This document shows positions 54,780-63,047 of a DNA stretch of 64,000 nt, in pieces. The stretch is taken from the NCBI RefSeq assembly GCF_015712065.1, contig NZ_JACFYZ010000008.1:62001-126000 (forward strand), written 5' to 3'. The translations under genes were made by a program, and so were the position numbers. The stretch comes from Ectopseudomonas chengduensis (lineage in GTDB: Bacteria > Pseudomonadota > Gammaproteobacteria > Pseudomonadales > Pseudomonadaceae). The notes beneath the pieces are model-generated. The model ran no database searches. It was given only the letters and a program-made list of their open reading frames with translations, and was not told where the DNA came from. Numbering within the stretch: the stretch's first letter is position 1; each line of letters opens with the position of its first letter.

Positions 54780-56045
54780 ATGACTGCCCTGGGCCGTATC
54801 AACCTCGGCGTCAGCCTGCTGTTCGGGCTGGTGACCCTGGCCGGGCTGGCGCTGCTGTTGCGCCAGGCCAGCCACGATGTGCAGCGCGAGCTACAGGCCG
54901 CCGAAGCGGTAGTGGAATACCTCGGTGAAGTGGCGCGCAGCAACCCCGGTAGCCTGCGCCCGGAACTGACCGAGAACCTGCGACACATCCGCGTGAGCTG
55001 GCTGCGCCCGGGCGAAGAGCCCGAACAGCAGACCGAAAGCGTCATTGAGCACTGGATCGCCGAACGCTTGCTGGGCTCGGCCTCACTGGTGGCCGATGCC
55101 TGGCCGCTGGAGGATGGCCGTGAGTTGCGTATCGCTCTCGACCCCTATGACGAAATCGAGGAAATCCAGGACTCGCTGCTGCAACTGCTGCTGCTCAGCG
55201 CCTTCGCCCTGATCCTCAGCCTGCTGACCATTCGCTTTGCCGTGCGCCGGGCCCGGTGTGTGCTGGACGAACTGTTCACCGGCCTGCGCGAAGTCGGCGC
55301 CGGCCACTTCGACACCCGCCTGCACGACCATGGCCTGGCCGAGGCCAAGCACCTGGCGGCGCACTTCAACGACATGGCCATCACCCTGCAGCAGGTGCAG
55401 GCGGACAACGCCGAGCTGACCCAATCTCTGCTGGAACTGCAGGAGCGCGAGCGCACGCGCCTTGGCCAGACCTTGCATGACGACCTCGGTCAATACCTCA
55501 GCGGCATTCGCGCCCAGGCCTGCCTGCTCAAGGTGATTGCCGACCGGCCGCAGCAGGTGCAGGACACCGCGAGTCTGCTCGACGACAACTGCGAGCGCCT
55601 GCAACAGGGCTTTCGCAGCCTGATCCGCGACCTCTATCCGGTGGTGCTGGAGCGCCTGGAACTCGGCCCGGCATTGCAGCAACTGGCCGCCGACTGGCAA
55701 CAGGCGCAAGGCATTCGCTGCCGCCTGCAACTGAGCGAACAACTGCCAAGCCTGCCGCTGGCGAGCAAGGCCCATCTCTATCGCCTGGTGCAGGAGGCGC
55801 TGACCAATGTCGCCCGCCATGCCGATGCCAGCGAAGTGCGCATTCGCCTGCAACGCCGCGGCCAGGGCCTGCGCTTGTTGGTACGCGATAACGGCCAGGG
55901 CACTGCACTGCCGCTGCGCCCCGGCATCGGCCTGCGCTCGATGCGCGAACGCAGCCGCAGCCTGGGCGGCGAGCTGCGCCTGCACAGTCGCCCGCAAGCC
56001 GGCTGGGCGCTGTGTCTGAATATTCCTCTGGAGGCAACGCGATGA
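54780..56045 (+). CDS. eraS: Sensor histidine kinase EraS (ExaD-like)
   Basis: 421 residues. Two membrane helices (about 8-27 and 137-155) flank a small periplasmic domain; then HAMP (VRRARCVLDELFTGLREV), coiled coil, HisKA_3 with ERERTRLGQTLHDDLGQYLSG (phosphorylated His) and HATPase with LYRLVQEALTNVARHADASE and GIGLRSMRERSRSLGGEL. NarX-type kinase paired with the NarL-type regulator encoded next, overlapping by four bases. Counterpart in PAO1 is PA1979 by position; membrane-bound form recalls PedS1 of P. putida. Confidence 0.85.
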   Translation: MTALGRINLGVSLLFGLVTLAGLALLLRQASHDVQRELQAAEAVVEYLGEVARSNPGSLRPELTENLRHIRVSWLRPGEEPEQQTESVIEHWIAERLLGSASLVADAWPLEDGRELRIALDPYDEIEEIQDSLLQLLLLSAFALILSLLTIRFAVRRARCVLDELFTGLREVGAGHFDTRLHDHGLAEAKHLAAHFNDMAITLQQVQADNAELTQSLLELQERERTRLGQTLHDDLGQYLSGIRAQACLLKVIADRPQQVQDTASLLDDNCERLQQGFRSLIRDLYPVVLERLELGPALQQLAADWQQAQGIRCRLQLSEQLPSLPLASKAHLYRLVQEALTNVARHADASEVRIRLQRRGQGLRLLVRDNGQGTALPLRPGIGLRSMRERSRSLGGELRLHSRPQAGWALCLNIPLEATR

Positions 56046-56692
56046 AGGTTCTACTGGTAGATGACCACGCCGTGGTGCGTCAGGGCTACGCCAGCCTGCT
56101 GCGCGCCCTGTTGCCCGAGGTGCAACTGCGCGAGGCCTGCGATGGTGAGCAGGCTTTGCAGCGGGTGCAGGAAGAGATTCCCAACCTGGTGATCATGGAT
56201 ATCGGCCTGCCCGGCATCAGCGGCCTGGAAACCACCCGCCGCCTGCGTCAGCGCCTGCCACAACTGCGGGTGCTGTTCTTCAGCATGCATGACGAACTAC
56301 CGCTGGTACGCCAGGCACTGGACGCCGGCGCCATCGGCTACCTGACCAAGAACTCGTCGCCGGAAGTGCTGGTAGAAGCGGTCAAACGCACCGCCGCCGG
56401 CCACGCCTATATCGAACAGCAACTGGCCACCCAGCTGGCCTGTAACCCCGCCAGCAGCGACGGCCTCGATCCGCGCCTGCGCGAACTGACCCAGCGCGAG
56501 TTCGAAATCTTCGTCATGCTCGCCCGCGGCCTGCCACCGAGGCAGATCGCCGAGAAGCTATGCATCAGCGCCAAGACCCTGTCCAACTACCAGACCCTGG
56601 TGAAGAACAAACTGCAAATCAGCTCGCAGGCGGAGTTGGTGCATTTGGCGATTGATAGTGGGGTGGTAAGGGTGGGATTGGAAAGCGCCTGA
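56042..56692 (+). CDS. eraR: NarL-type response regulator EraR (ExaE-like)
   Basis: 216 residues. Receiver with MKVLLVDDHAVVRQGYASLL, phosphoacceptor Asp in LVIMDIGLPGISGLE, and Lys in GYLTKNSSPEVLVEA. HTH LuxR: LTQREFEIFVMLARGLPPRQIAEKLCISAKTLSNYQTLVKNKL. Its ATG overlaps the EraS stop by ATGA, giving a coupled two-component pair. In PAO1 EraR controls exaA directly. Followed by a 296-base AT-rich spacer that leads into the second cassette cluster, with no terminator seen. Confidence 0.9.
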   Translation: MKVLLVDDHAVVRQGYASLLRALLPEVQLREACDGEQALQRVQEEIPNLVIMDIGLPGISGLETTRRLRQRLPQLRVLFFSMHDELPLVRQALDAGAIGYLTKNSSPEVLVEAVKRTAAGHAYIEQQLATQLACNPASSDGLDPRLRELTQREFEIFVMLARGLPPRQIAEKLCISAKTLSNYQTLVKNKLQISSQAELVHLAIDSGVVRVGLESA

Positions 56693-56956
56693 GCAGGGTG
56701 ATGTATGTTGTCGCGGTGCATAAGCGGAAAGGCCGACCCTGTTGCTGCTAGCCTTATGTGCTCACACAGATTGGGCTTTCGCTGGTAAAACGTTGTTCGT
56801 AAGCGAAAATAGGAGGTCAAGCGAATATATTTGTCAGCTTGGAATGCCTTGCATGCTATTGATTTTATATTGGTTATTTGTTGTTCTTAGTGGTTAGTGT
56901 GGGGAGTTATACCGGTTCTCTGCTATTGGATTAGCATGGCCGGCGATCTAATCACT

Positions 56957-56963
56957 GTTAGGC
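56957..56963 (+). other. Integron-type core site GTTAGGC at the left edge of cluster 2
   Basis: A perfect GTTRRRY core. With the TCTAAT five bases before, it forms CTAA...TTAG, a simple site. It precedes the first cassette gene by 25 bases. Confidence 0.55.
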
Positions 56964-56988
56964 ATCATTAGATAGAGAGGGAGTTTCT

Positions 56989-57291
56989 ATGAATCAGCAA
57001 TTTATTGAGCGCGCGATCCGAGAAAAATCTGTAGTCGAATTTAACTACGGTGGACACCCTCGTAAGGTAGAGCCTCATGTACTCGGTATGAGCGGAGGTG
57101 CCCTCCAGTTTCTTGGGTATCAAATAGGTGGTTCCAGCAGTTCTGGAGGAGCCCTGCCCGAGTGGCGTCGCTTTGAGTTAAATCGAATCACCGGACTAAG
57201 TATCACTACTCAAAAATTTCCAGGCCGTCGACCCTTTCCTTCCGGTAGACACAGTTCTTGGGATCGGCAAATCCTTATTGTTGATGCTTAA
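56989..57291 (+). CDS. WYL-domain-like protein, cassette-borne
   Basis: 100 residues. FIERAIREKSVVEFNYGGHPRKVEPHVLG, QFLGYQIGG and EWRRFELNRITGLSITTQKF follow the WYL domain pattern (ligand-binding regulator module often seen in defence and DNA-repair regulators). Here it stands alone without a helix-turn-helix. AGGGAG precedes the ATG by 8 bases. The stop is at an attC-like site, so the gene is arranged as an integron cassette. AT-rich relative to the PQQ genes around it. Function unknown; such solo WYL cassettes may be sensors or immunity-type proteins. Confidence 0.7.
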   Translation: MNQQFIERAIREKSVVEFNYGGHPRKVEPHVLGMSGGALQFLGYQIGGSSSSGGALPEWRRFELNRITGLSITTQKFPGRRPFPSGRHSSWDRQILIVDA

Positions 57292-57361
57292 TAAAAGTTT
57301 CAAATCGCTCGCTCGGCTCGCTGGGACGGGCTAAAATCGGCCCCTTAATCAAACATTAGGC
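57288..57361 (+). other. attC-like site (cluster 2)
   Basis: TTAATAA overlapping the stop, TTTCAAATCGCTCGCTCGG, CTGGGACGGGCTAAA, CTTAATCAAAC and ATTAGGC. The last differs from GTTAGGC by one base. About 52 of 64 inner positions match the site at 1341-1416 on the minus strand. Confidence 0.7.
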
Positions 57362-57378
57362 CTTGAATAAAAAGAATT

Positions 57379-58200
57379 ATGATTGTTAGCACCCATGCTG
57401 GAGCGCAAATCTTGGCCCAATTTCTAGACGGTCAAGTGAAACATCTTATAGAGAACGTAAGCGCGATCAAACATAGCAACAAGCCACGCGTTGCACGCCT
57501 CTACGCTATCTACTCCGCAATCATTGAAGACGCCATGTCAATGAGGCTGCTGTGTGAAAATGCCCGAACTAACCAAGCCTATATTGTATCGAGAGCCCTT
57601 CTCGAACGACTGACTAATTTCTGCTTCCTTCAACTGTGCACAGACGCGGAATTTTCAGACTACGTTGACTACTCACTCAACAAGGCCGGGCGTAGCTTAG
57701 ATAGATCTATTGAAGCTGGCGGTCAGGTTAAGGCTCGTATTGCGCTCAACGGGGGGGAGTTTGAGCTTCCTCCAGAAATCAGTGCTGCCATCGCAAAATT
57801 TACAAGTGAGCGAGGAAGAGAGAAAACACGCTGGACAAATGTTTCTCTACCAGACAGAGCAGCGGTTATTGAAGCGAAGCTAGGCAATACCGGTTTGTTC
57901 ATGAACCTGCTGACAATCTATGCAGACGCATCGGAGGCACTGCATGGAACCCTTTATGGCGCGGTGTTTCATCTTGGTGCCTATGAGACATCGCCGCCAC
58001 ACGACCAAGCAAGCCTGGATCAACATCGCTACCGAACGATTTCCGCCTTGTACTTGATGGCTGGCGGCAGCATAGACACACTGTTTTCCCTTCTGGCATC
58101 ACTTGGCGAGAGTCCTTTCGATGCAGTTGCTCAAGCATCAAAAAGTGCGTTCAGGGAAGCAGCGGTTGCATCAGGCTTTGCACTAGCAAAGGAGGAGTAA
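57379..58200 (+). CDS. DUF5677-like hypothetical protein, cassette-borne
   Basis: 273 residues, cytoplasmic and mostly helical. The general layout, an N-terminal helical region with RLYAIYSAIIEDAMSMRLLCENARTNQAYIVSRALLERLTNF, a middle TRWTNVSLPDRAAVIEAKLGN and a C-terminal ALHGTLYGAVFHLGAY, resembles DUF5677, which occurs near anti-phage islands. This assignment is from pattern memory and is tentative. ATG at 57379, 17 bases after the ATTAGGC core. Ends 32 bases before a partial attC. AT-rich and foreign-looking. Confidence 0.6.
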   Translation: MIVSTHAGAQILAQFLDGQVKHLIENVSAIKHSNKPRVARLYAIYSAIIEDAMSMRLLCENARTNQAYIVSRALLERLTNFCFLQLCTDAEFSDYVDYSLNKAGRSLDRSIEAGGQVKARIALNGGEFELPPEISAAIAKFTSERGREKTRWTNVSLPDRAAVIEAKLGNTGLFMNLLTIYADASEALHGTLYGAVFHLGAYETSPPHDQASLDQHRYRTISALYLMAGGSIDTLFSLLASLGESPFDAVAQASKSAFREAAVASGFALAKEE

Positions 58201-58232
58201 GGTGCCTCCATTACCAAAGCTTTATATCGCCG

Positions 58233-58285
58233 GCCTAACCCGGCGCTCAACCGGACCTGCGCGATAAGCCGCGCAGCAAGCGAGT
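58233..58285 (+). other. Truncated attC site (left half)
   Basis: GCCTAAC (58233-58239) and GCTCAAC (58245-58251) are exact attC boxes, followed by CCGGACCTGCGCG...CGCGCAG of the variable stem. The right half is missing: after GCAAGCGAG the sequence enters a GTAGCCCGG repeat. Confidence 0.7.
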
Positions 58286-58395
58286 AGCCCGGACATTGAC
58301 CATTGTAAATGGTGGATGAAAAAAGCGTCATCCACCCTACGTCACGATGGGATTTGTAGGGTGGACAACGCGAAGCTTGTCCACCATTTCCACAG
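58285..58395. repeat. Repeat and hairpin cluster (GTAGGGTGG family)
   Basis: GGTGGATG/CATCCACC, GTAGGGTGGACAACGCG/CGCGAAGCTTGTCCACC and CCATTGTAAATGG palindromes fill the end of the cassette cluster. No gene seen to 58449. Confidence 0.6.
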
Positions 58396-58449
58396 CTCGG
58401 TTATCGAAGTTGCGGTGGTGTACGCTTGGCCATTTCCACCCTCAACACC

Positions 58450-59751
58450 TCACTCGCTACCTTCCCGCACTACCCGCCAAACCGTATTGGCCAGATCATC
58501 CGCCACGATCAGTGCGCCGCTCGGGTCGACCGTCACGCCCACCGGGCGGCCTCGGGTCTTGCCGTCTTCAGTGCGAAAGCCGGTGACGAAGTCGATGGGG
58601 TCGCCTGCAGGGCGGCCATTTTCGAAGGGCACGAAGATCACCTTGTAGCCCACCGGGTTCTTGCGGTTCCAGCTGCCGTGCTCGCCGACGAATACGCCAT
58701 CGGCATATTGCTCACCCATCACTTCGCTGGAGAAGTCCAGGCCCAGCGCCGCGACGTGGGCGCCGAGGGCGTAGTCCGGGGCGATGGCGCTGGCGACCTT
58801 GTCCGGGTTCTGCGGTTTCACCCGTGGGTCGACGTGCTGGCCGAAGTAGCTGTAGGGCCAGCCGTAGAAGCCGCCTTCCTGCACCGAGGTGAGGTAGTCG
58901 GGCACCAGGTCTTCGCCCAATTCGTCACGCTCGTTGACCACCGCCCACAAGGTGCCGGTGCCCGGCTGGATGGCCAGCGCGGTGGGGTTGCGCAGACCGG
59001 TGGCGTAGGGTTTGTAGGCGCCGGTTTCGGCGTCCACCTGCCAGACCAGGGCGCGGTCGACTTCGGCCTCCATGCCGCGCTCGGTGATGTTGCTGTTGGA
59101 GCCGATGCCAACGTACAGGTAGCGGCCGTCTTCGCTGATGGTCAGCGCCTTGGTCCAATGGTGGTTGATCGCCGATGGCAGGTCGGCGACCTTGCTCGGC
59201 GGGCCGCTGGCCTTGGTCTGGCCTTCTTCATAGTCGAAGCGCACCAGCTCGTCCTGGTTGGCCACGTACAGGTTGCCTTCGTGCAGGGCCAGGCCGTAGG
59301 GCGCGTTGAGGTCTTCGGCGAACACGGTCTGCAGCTCGTAGCTGCCGTCGCCATCGGCGTCGCGCAGCAGGGTCAGGCGGTTGCCGCTTTCCACCGAGGT
59401 GTTGCCACGTGCCTTGATCACACCGGCGATCACGTCCTTGGGCTTGAGCTTGGCGGCGTTACCGCCACGGCCTTCGGCGACGAGGATGTCGCCGTTGGGT
59501 AGTACCAGGGTTTGCCGGGGAATCTTCAGGTCGGTGGCGATGGCAGTGACGCTAAACCCCTCGGGCACGGTCGGTCGTTGATCACCCCAGGGTGTCGGTT
59601 CGGCAATGGTCATGCTCGGCAGGATGCCGCGTTCGGGGGCGGGCAGGTCTGGCTGGGCGCCGTAGAACTGCTGGTTGCTGCCGGGCTCTTCGCCGCAGGC
59701 GGTCAGCAGCAGGGCGAGGGGCAGGGCGGTGAGTGCTAGGTGCGTTTTCAT
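58450..59751 (-). CDS. L-sorbosone dehydrogenase-like quinoprotein (secreted lipoprotein)
   Basis: 433 residues. Lipobox LLTACGEE (Cys about 19) predicts a lipoprotein. The six-bladed PQQ-binding propeller pattern of soluble glucose/sorbosone dehydrogenases is present: VPEGFSVTAIATDLKIPRQTLVLPNGDILVAEGRGG, GLALHEGNLYVANQDELVRFDY and GLRNPTALAIQPGTGTLWAVVNERDELG, with GEHGSWNRKNPVGYKV and a DGA/ADDLANTVWR end. Probably oxidises aldoses or aldehydes in the periplasm. Overlaps the DUF2231 gene by four bases. The long open frame to 60108 is rejected. Placement beside exaA fits the PQQ theme. Confidence 0.88.
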   Translation of the reverse strand: MKTHLALTALPLALLLTACGEEPGSNQQFYGAQPDLPAPERGILPSMTIAEPTPWGDQRPTVPEGFSVTAIATDLKIPRQTLVLPNGDILVAEGRGGNAAKLKPKDVIAGVIKARGNTSVESGNRLTLLRDADGDGSYELQTVFAEDLNAPYGLALHEGNLYVANQDELVRFDYEEGQTKASGPPSKVADLPSAINHHWTKALTISEDGRYLYVGIGSNSNITERGMEAEVDRALVWQVDAETGAYKPYATGLRNPTALAIQPGTGTLWAVVNERDELGEDLVPDYLTSVQEGGFYGWPYSYFGQHVDPRVKPQNPDKVASAIAPDYALGAHVAALGLDFSSEVMGEQYADGVFVGEHGSWNRKNPVGYKVIFVPFENGRPAGDPIDFVTGFRTEDGKTRGRPVGVTVDPSGALIVADDLANTVWRVVREGSE

Positions 59752-60176
59752 CGGGCGTCTCCTGTGCGTGGCTGGGCCATGCCGACCCAGGTGGCGGCAA
59801 TGGCCAGCAAGGTGACGATCACCGACAGGCCTAAGCCCATGGGCATCACGGCCCAGGCGTCCTTGGCGTGCTCCAGCGCATTGATGAAGCCCAGCACCCA
59901 GGTAACCAGGAGCAGCAGGAAGTAGGTGAGCGGGCGCGGATTGCGTCGACGAAATAGCCCGACGAGGGCGAACAGCATCGCCAGGCCGGCGAATACCAGA
60001 GCGCCAGCGATCAGCCAGGAGGCGAAGTTGCTCCATTGGATTTGGTAGCTGCGGTAGTAGGCGATGTCGGCCAACAGGGCGCCGAGAAACAGCGGCACCT
60101 GGCCGCACAGCAGGGTGGCGTGCAAGGGGCTGAGAATGTTGGGGTAGGCGTGTGGAGTTGCGGTGGTGGTGGTCAC
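59748..60176 (-). CDS. DUF2231 membrane protein
   Basis: 142 residues, four membrane helices, typical of DUF2231 with PNILSPLHATLLCGQVPLFLGALLADIAYY and NFASWLIAGALVFAGLAMLFALVGLF. The two histidines (His 9 region and LHATLL) in the first segment are conserved in this family and may bind haem. It may carry electrons away from the sorbosone-dehydrogenase-like protein, with which it shares a four-base overlap; this is inference. Upstream is a REP element and the pentapeptide gene. Confidence 0.85.
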   Translation of the reverse strand: MTTTTATPHAYPNILSPLHATLLCGQVPLFLGALLADIAYYRSYQIQWSNFASWLIAGALVFAGLAMLFALVGLFRRRNPRPLTYFLLLLVTWVLGFINALEHAKDAWAVMPMGLGLSVIVTLLAIAATWVGMAQPRTGDAR

Positions 60177-60343
60177 GGCAGATCCCTCTTGGGCAATGAC
60201 TGATGACGGCCTGGATGCTGCCGCCTCGATCTGGCTGTTCCTAAGAAGGGATTGCCCTGGGTGGGCATGGTTCAGGTTGTTTTGCCGTCAGGTGGCGGGC
60301 GAGGTTTTTGGTGCGACGCGTTCGGCCTGGTGATCGCGTGAGG

Positions 60344-60416
60344 GTAGGAGCGGCTTTAGCCGCGATATTCAAGAGCGCTTCGCGGCTGAAGCGGAATGCC
60401 GCCCAGCCGCTCCTAC
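60344..60416. repeat. REP-like inverted repeat (GTAGGAGCGGCTTTAGC...)
   Basis: GTAGGAGCGGCTTTAGCCGCG and CGCGGCTGAAGCGG...CCGCTCCTAC arms. Between DUF2231 and the pentapeptide gene. Confidence 0.75.
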
Positions 60417-60424
60417 AGGAGGGC

Positions 60425-61084
60425 TCAGTCCCAACCCTTGGGGCATTGCACGCAGCCGGGCATGTTGGCGTCCTGGAAGTTGCCGAAGCGGGTGCGGGCG
60501 CCGGTGAGGTTGGCGTTCTCCAGGTTGGAGCCGCTGAGTTTCACTTCCTGCAGGTTGGCATCTTCCAGATGTGCACCCTTTAGGTCGGCCTTGCTCAGCC
60601 AGGTCATTTCCAGGTTGGCCGCCTGCAGCTGGACGTTGTGCAGTTTGGCGCCGGAGAGGCGGGCGAACTCCAGGTTGGCGGCGCGCATGTCGGCGCCCTC
60701 GAACTCGGCAGCCTGGGCGAACATAGCCCAGCCACTGATGGCGACCAGGCTGGCGCCGGAGAGATCAGCCAGGCGCAGGTTGCTCTGTTGCAGGCTGGCG
60801 CGGGTCAGGTTGGCGCCGCGTAGCTTGGCTTTCTCCAGATTGGCCAGGTCGAGGTTGACGTGGCGCAGGTCGGCGCCGGAAAGGTCGGCACCGGACAGGT
60901 CCATGCGGCGCATGTCGAGGTTGCGCAGGTCGGCGCCGCGCAGGTTGGCGTTAGGGCACTTGCTGTCGGGTTCGATGCGGCAGCCGTTGATCTGCGGCAC
61001 GCCGTCGTTCTGGGCTTCGGCGCCGATGGCGTGGCTGCCGATTACCAGTAGCAGGACCGGGATAAGCAGGGGCAGGTAGTTCAT
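60425..61084 (-). CDS. Pentapeptide-repeat secreted protein
   Basis: 219 residues. Signal peptide ends IGAEAQ (about 24). After a CRIEPDSKCPNANLRG start, about 30 pentapeptide repeats (A(D/N)LxX) such as ANLRGADLRNLDMRRMDLSGADLSGADLRHVNL form a right-handed quadrilateral beta helix. The end has PGCVQCPKGWD with a CxxC pair. Its role in the quinoprotein system is not known. In P. putida a similar gene stands beside the alcohol dehydrogenase. A REP fragment lies at 61118-61142. Confidence 0.88.
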   Translation of the reverse strand: MNYLPLLIPVLLLVIGSHAIGAEAQNDGVPQINGCRIEPDSKCPNANLRGADLRNLDMRRMDLSGADLSGADLRHVNLDLANLEKAKLRGANLTRASLQQSNLRLADLSGASLVAISGWAMFAQAAEFEGADMRAANLEFARLSGAKLHNVQLQAANLEMTWLSKADLKGAHLEDANLQEVKLSGSNLENANLTGARTRFGNFQDANMPGCVQCPKGWD

Positions 61085-61184
61085 GGCGAGTCCTCGAATG
61101 GGATGATGGGTGAGGCAGTCGCGGCTAAAGCCCCTCCCACAGGTAGCGTGCATGGCGCACCCAGGTGCGCCATGCGTTCAGCCT

Positions 61185-63047
61185 TTAGCGTTGAGCGCTG
61201 GCCTTGTCCCAGCTCGGCAGCTTGAACACCCAGAAGGAACCGCCCTGGGCGACCGGTTTGGTCAGGTCGGCCATGTCGCCGCCCCACAGCGGCACGGCGC
61301 CGCCGTAACCGGCGGTCACGCCGATGTACTGCTCACCGTCCTGCTCCCAGGTGACGGGCGGGGAGATGATCCCGGTGCCGACCTGGAACTTCCACAGCTC
61401 CTTGCCGTTCTTGGCATCGAAGGCCTTGAAGTAGCCGTCGCCGGTGCCGGTAAACACCAGGTTGCCCTTGGTGGCGAGCACGCCGGCCCACAGCGGCAGG
61501 CGCTCCTTGTGCTCCCAGGCGACCTTGCCGGTAGTCGGGTTCATCGCTCGCAGGATGCCGACGTGGTCGTCGAACAGGCGCTTGATACGGAAGCCCATGC
61601 CCAGGTAGGCGGAGCCTTTCTTGTAATGCGCTTCCTCGGCCCAGTAGTCCTCTTTCCAGTGGTTGGCCGGGACGTAGAACAGGCCGGTATCCTGGCTGTA
61701 GGCCATTGGGTTCCAGTTCTTGCCGCCGAGGAACGGCGGGGAGACTTCGACCACTTCACCTTTGCTTTCACCGGGCTTGGGCTTCGGCGGGCGCTGGCCT
61801 TCGTTTTCGACCGGGCGACCGGTTTCAAGATCGATGTGGCTGGCCCAGGTAATCTTGTCGACGAAGGGGAAGGCGTTCTTCAGCTTGCCGTTGGCGCGGT
61901 CGACCACGTAGAAGAAACCGTTGCGGTCGGCGTGGGCGGTGGCCTTGGTGACCTTGCCGTCCTTGTCCTTGTAGTCGAACAGCACCAGCTCGTTGTTGCC
62001 GGAGAAGTCCCAGGCATCGTTCGGGGTGTGCTGGTAGAACCACTTCACTTCGCCGGTGGTCGGGTCGACGCCGACCTGGCCGGAGGTGTACAGGCTGTCG
62101 TAGTCCTTGGGATTGCCGCCGTCGCTGGTGCGTGCCCAGCCGTTCCACGGGGCCGGGTTGCCGGCGCCGATGATGATGGTGTTGGTCTCGGCATCGAAAC
62201 TGGCGCTCTGCCACGGCGCACCGCCGCCCTGGCTCCAGGCTTCCTTCTTGCCGGTCGGGTGGTTGGGATCATCCGGCCAGCTCGGCGCCTTGATGTCGCC
62301 GGTCGGGGTGCTGTCCTTGCCGTTCAGGCGGCCCATGTGGCCTTCGACGAAGGGGCGCATCCAGACTTCTTCGCCTGTGTCCGGGTCGCGGGCGAACAGG
62401 CGGCCGACCACGCCGAACTCGTCACCGGAGCTGCCATGGATCAGCAGCACCTTGCCGCTTTTGCCGTCCTTCACGATGGTCGGCGCGCCGGTCATGGTGT
62501 AGCCGGCGGAGTGATCGCCGAACTTCTTGTTCCACACCACCTTGCCGGTGTCCTTGTTCAGCGCCACGACGCGGGCGTCGAGGGTGCCGAAGTAGATCTT
62601 GTCGCCGTAGATGGCGGCGCCACGGTTTACCACGTCGCAGCACGGGCGGATGTCGTCGGGCAGGCGGTGGCTGTAGGTCCACAGGCGCTTGCCGGTTTTC
62701 GCGTCGAGAGCGAAGACGCGCGAGTAGGAGCCGGTCACGTAGACCACGCCGTCGTGGATGATGGCCTGGGACTCCTGGCCGCGCTGCTTCTCGTCACCGA
62801 AGGAGTAGCTCCAGGCCGGGGTCAGCTTGAACACGTTTTCGGCGTTCACCTGAGCCAGCGGGCTCCAGCGCTGGGCGTTGGTGCCCATGCCGTACTGCAG
62901 CACGTTGGTGGTGGTGGTGTGGTCGTTGGCGATGTCTTCCCAGGTGACCGGCTTTGCAAACGCGCCCTGGCTCAGCGCCAGGCCGCCGGCCAACATCAGG
63001 GCAAGCGCCAGAGGGCGCGGGGTGCTGGGTAGGTTTCTTGTTGTCAT
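61185..63047 (-). CDS. exaA: PQQ-dependent alcohol dehydrogenase ExaA (quinoprotein ethanol dehydrogenase)
   Basis: 620 residues. Signal peptide ends GAFAKP (about 31). Eight-bladed propeller. The vicinal disulfide is Cys136-Cys137, in RPCCDVVNRG. The Ca ligands by family are Glu210, Asn297 and the catalytic Asp347 in PNDAWDFSGNNE. The residue two after the catalytic Asp is Ser349 rather than Asp, so this is the calcium-type enzyme rather than a lanthanide-type. It oxidises primary and secondary alcohols and passes electrons to the cytochrome encoded divergently. Start ATG 63047, after GGGAAG. Confidence 0.95.
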   Translation of the reverse strand: MTTRNLPSTPRPLALALMLAGGLALSQGAFAKPVTWEDIANDHTTTTNVLQYGMGTNAQRWSPLAQVNAENVFKLTPAWSYSFGDEKQRGQESQAIIHDGVVYVTGSYSRVFALDAKTGKRLWTYSHRLPDDIRPCCDVVNRGAAIYGDKIYFGTLDARVVALNKDTGKVVWNKKFGDHSAGYTMTGAPTIVKDGKSGKVLLIHGSSGDEFGVVGRLFARDPDTGEEVWMRPFVEGHMGRLNGKDSTPTGDIKAPSWPDDPNHPTGKKEAWSQGGGAPWQSASFDAETNTIIIGAGNPAPWNGWARTSDGGNPKDYDSLYTSGQVGVDPTTGEVKWFYQHTPNDAWDFSGNNELVLFDYKDKDGKVTKATAHADRNGFFYVVDRANGKLKNAFPFVDKITWASHIDLETGRPVENEGQRPPKPKPGESKGEVVEVSPPFLGGKNWNPMAYSQDTGLFYVPANHWKEDYWAEEAHYKKGSAYLGMGFRIKRLFDDHVGILRAMNPTTGKVAWEHKERLPLWAGVLATKGNLVFTGTGDGYFKAFDAKNGKELWKFQVGTGIISPPVTWEQDGEQYIGVTAGYGGAVPLWGGDMADLTKPVAQGGSFWVFKLPSWDKASAQR

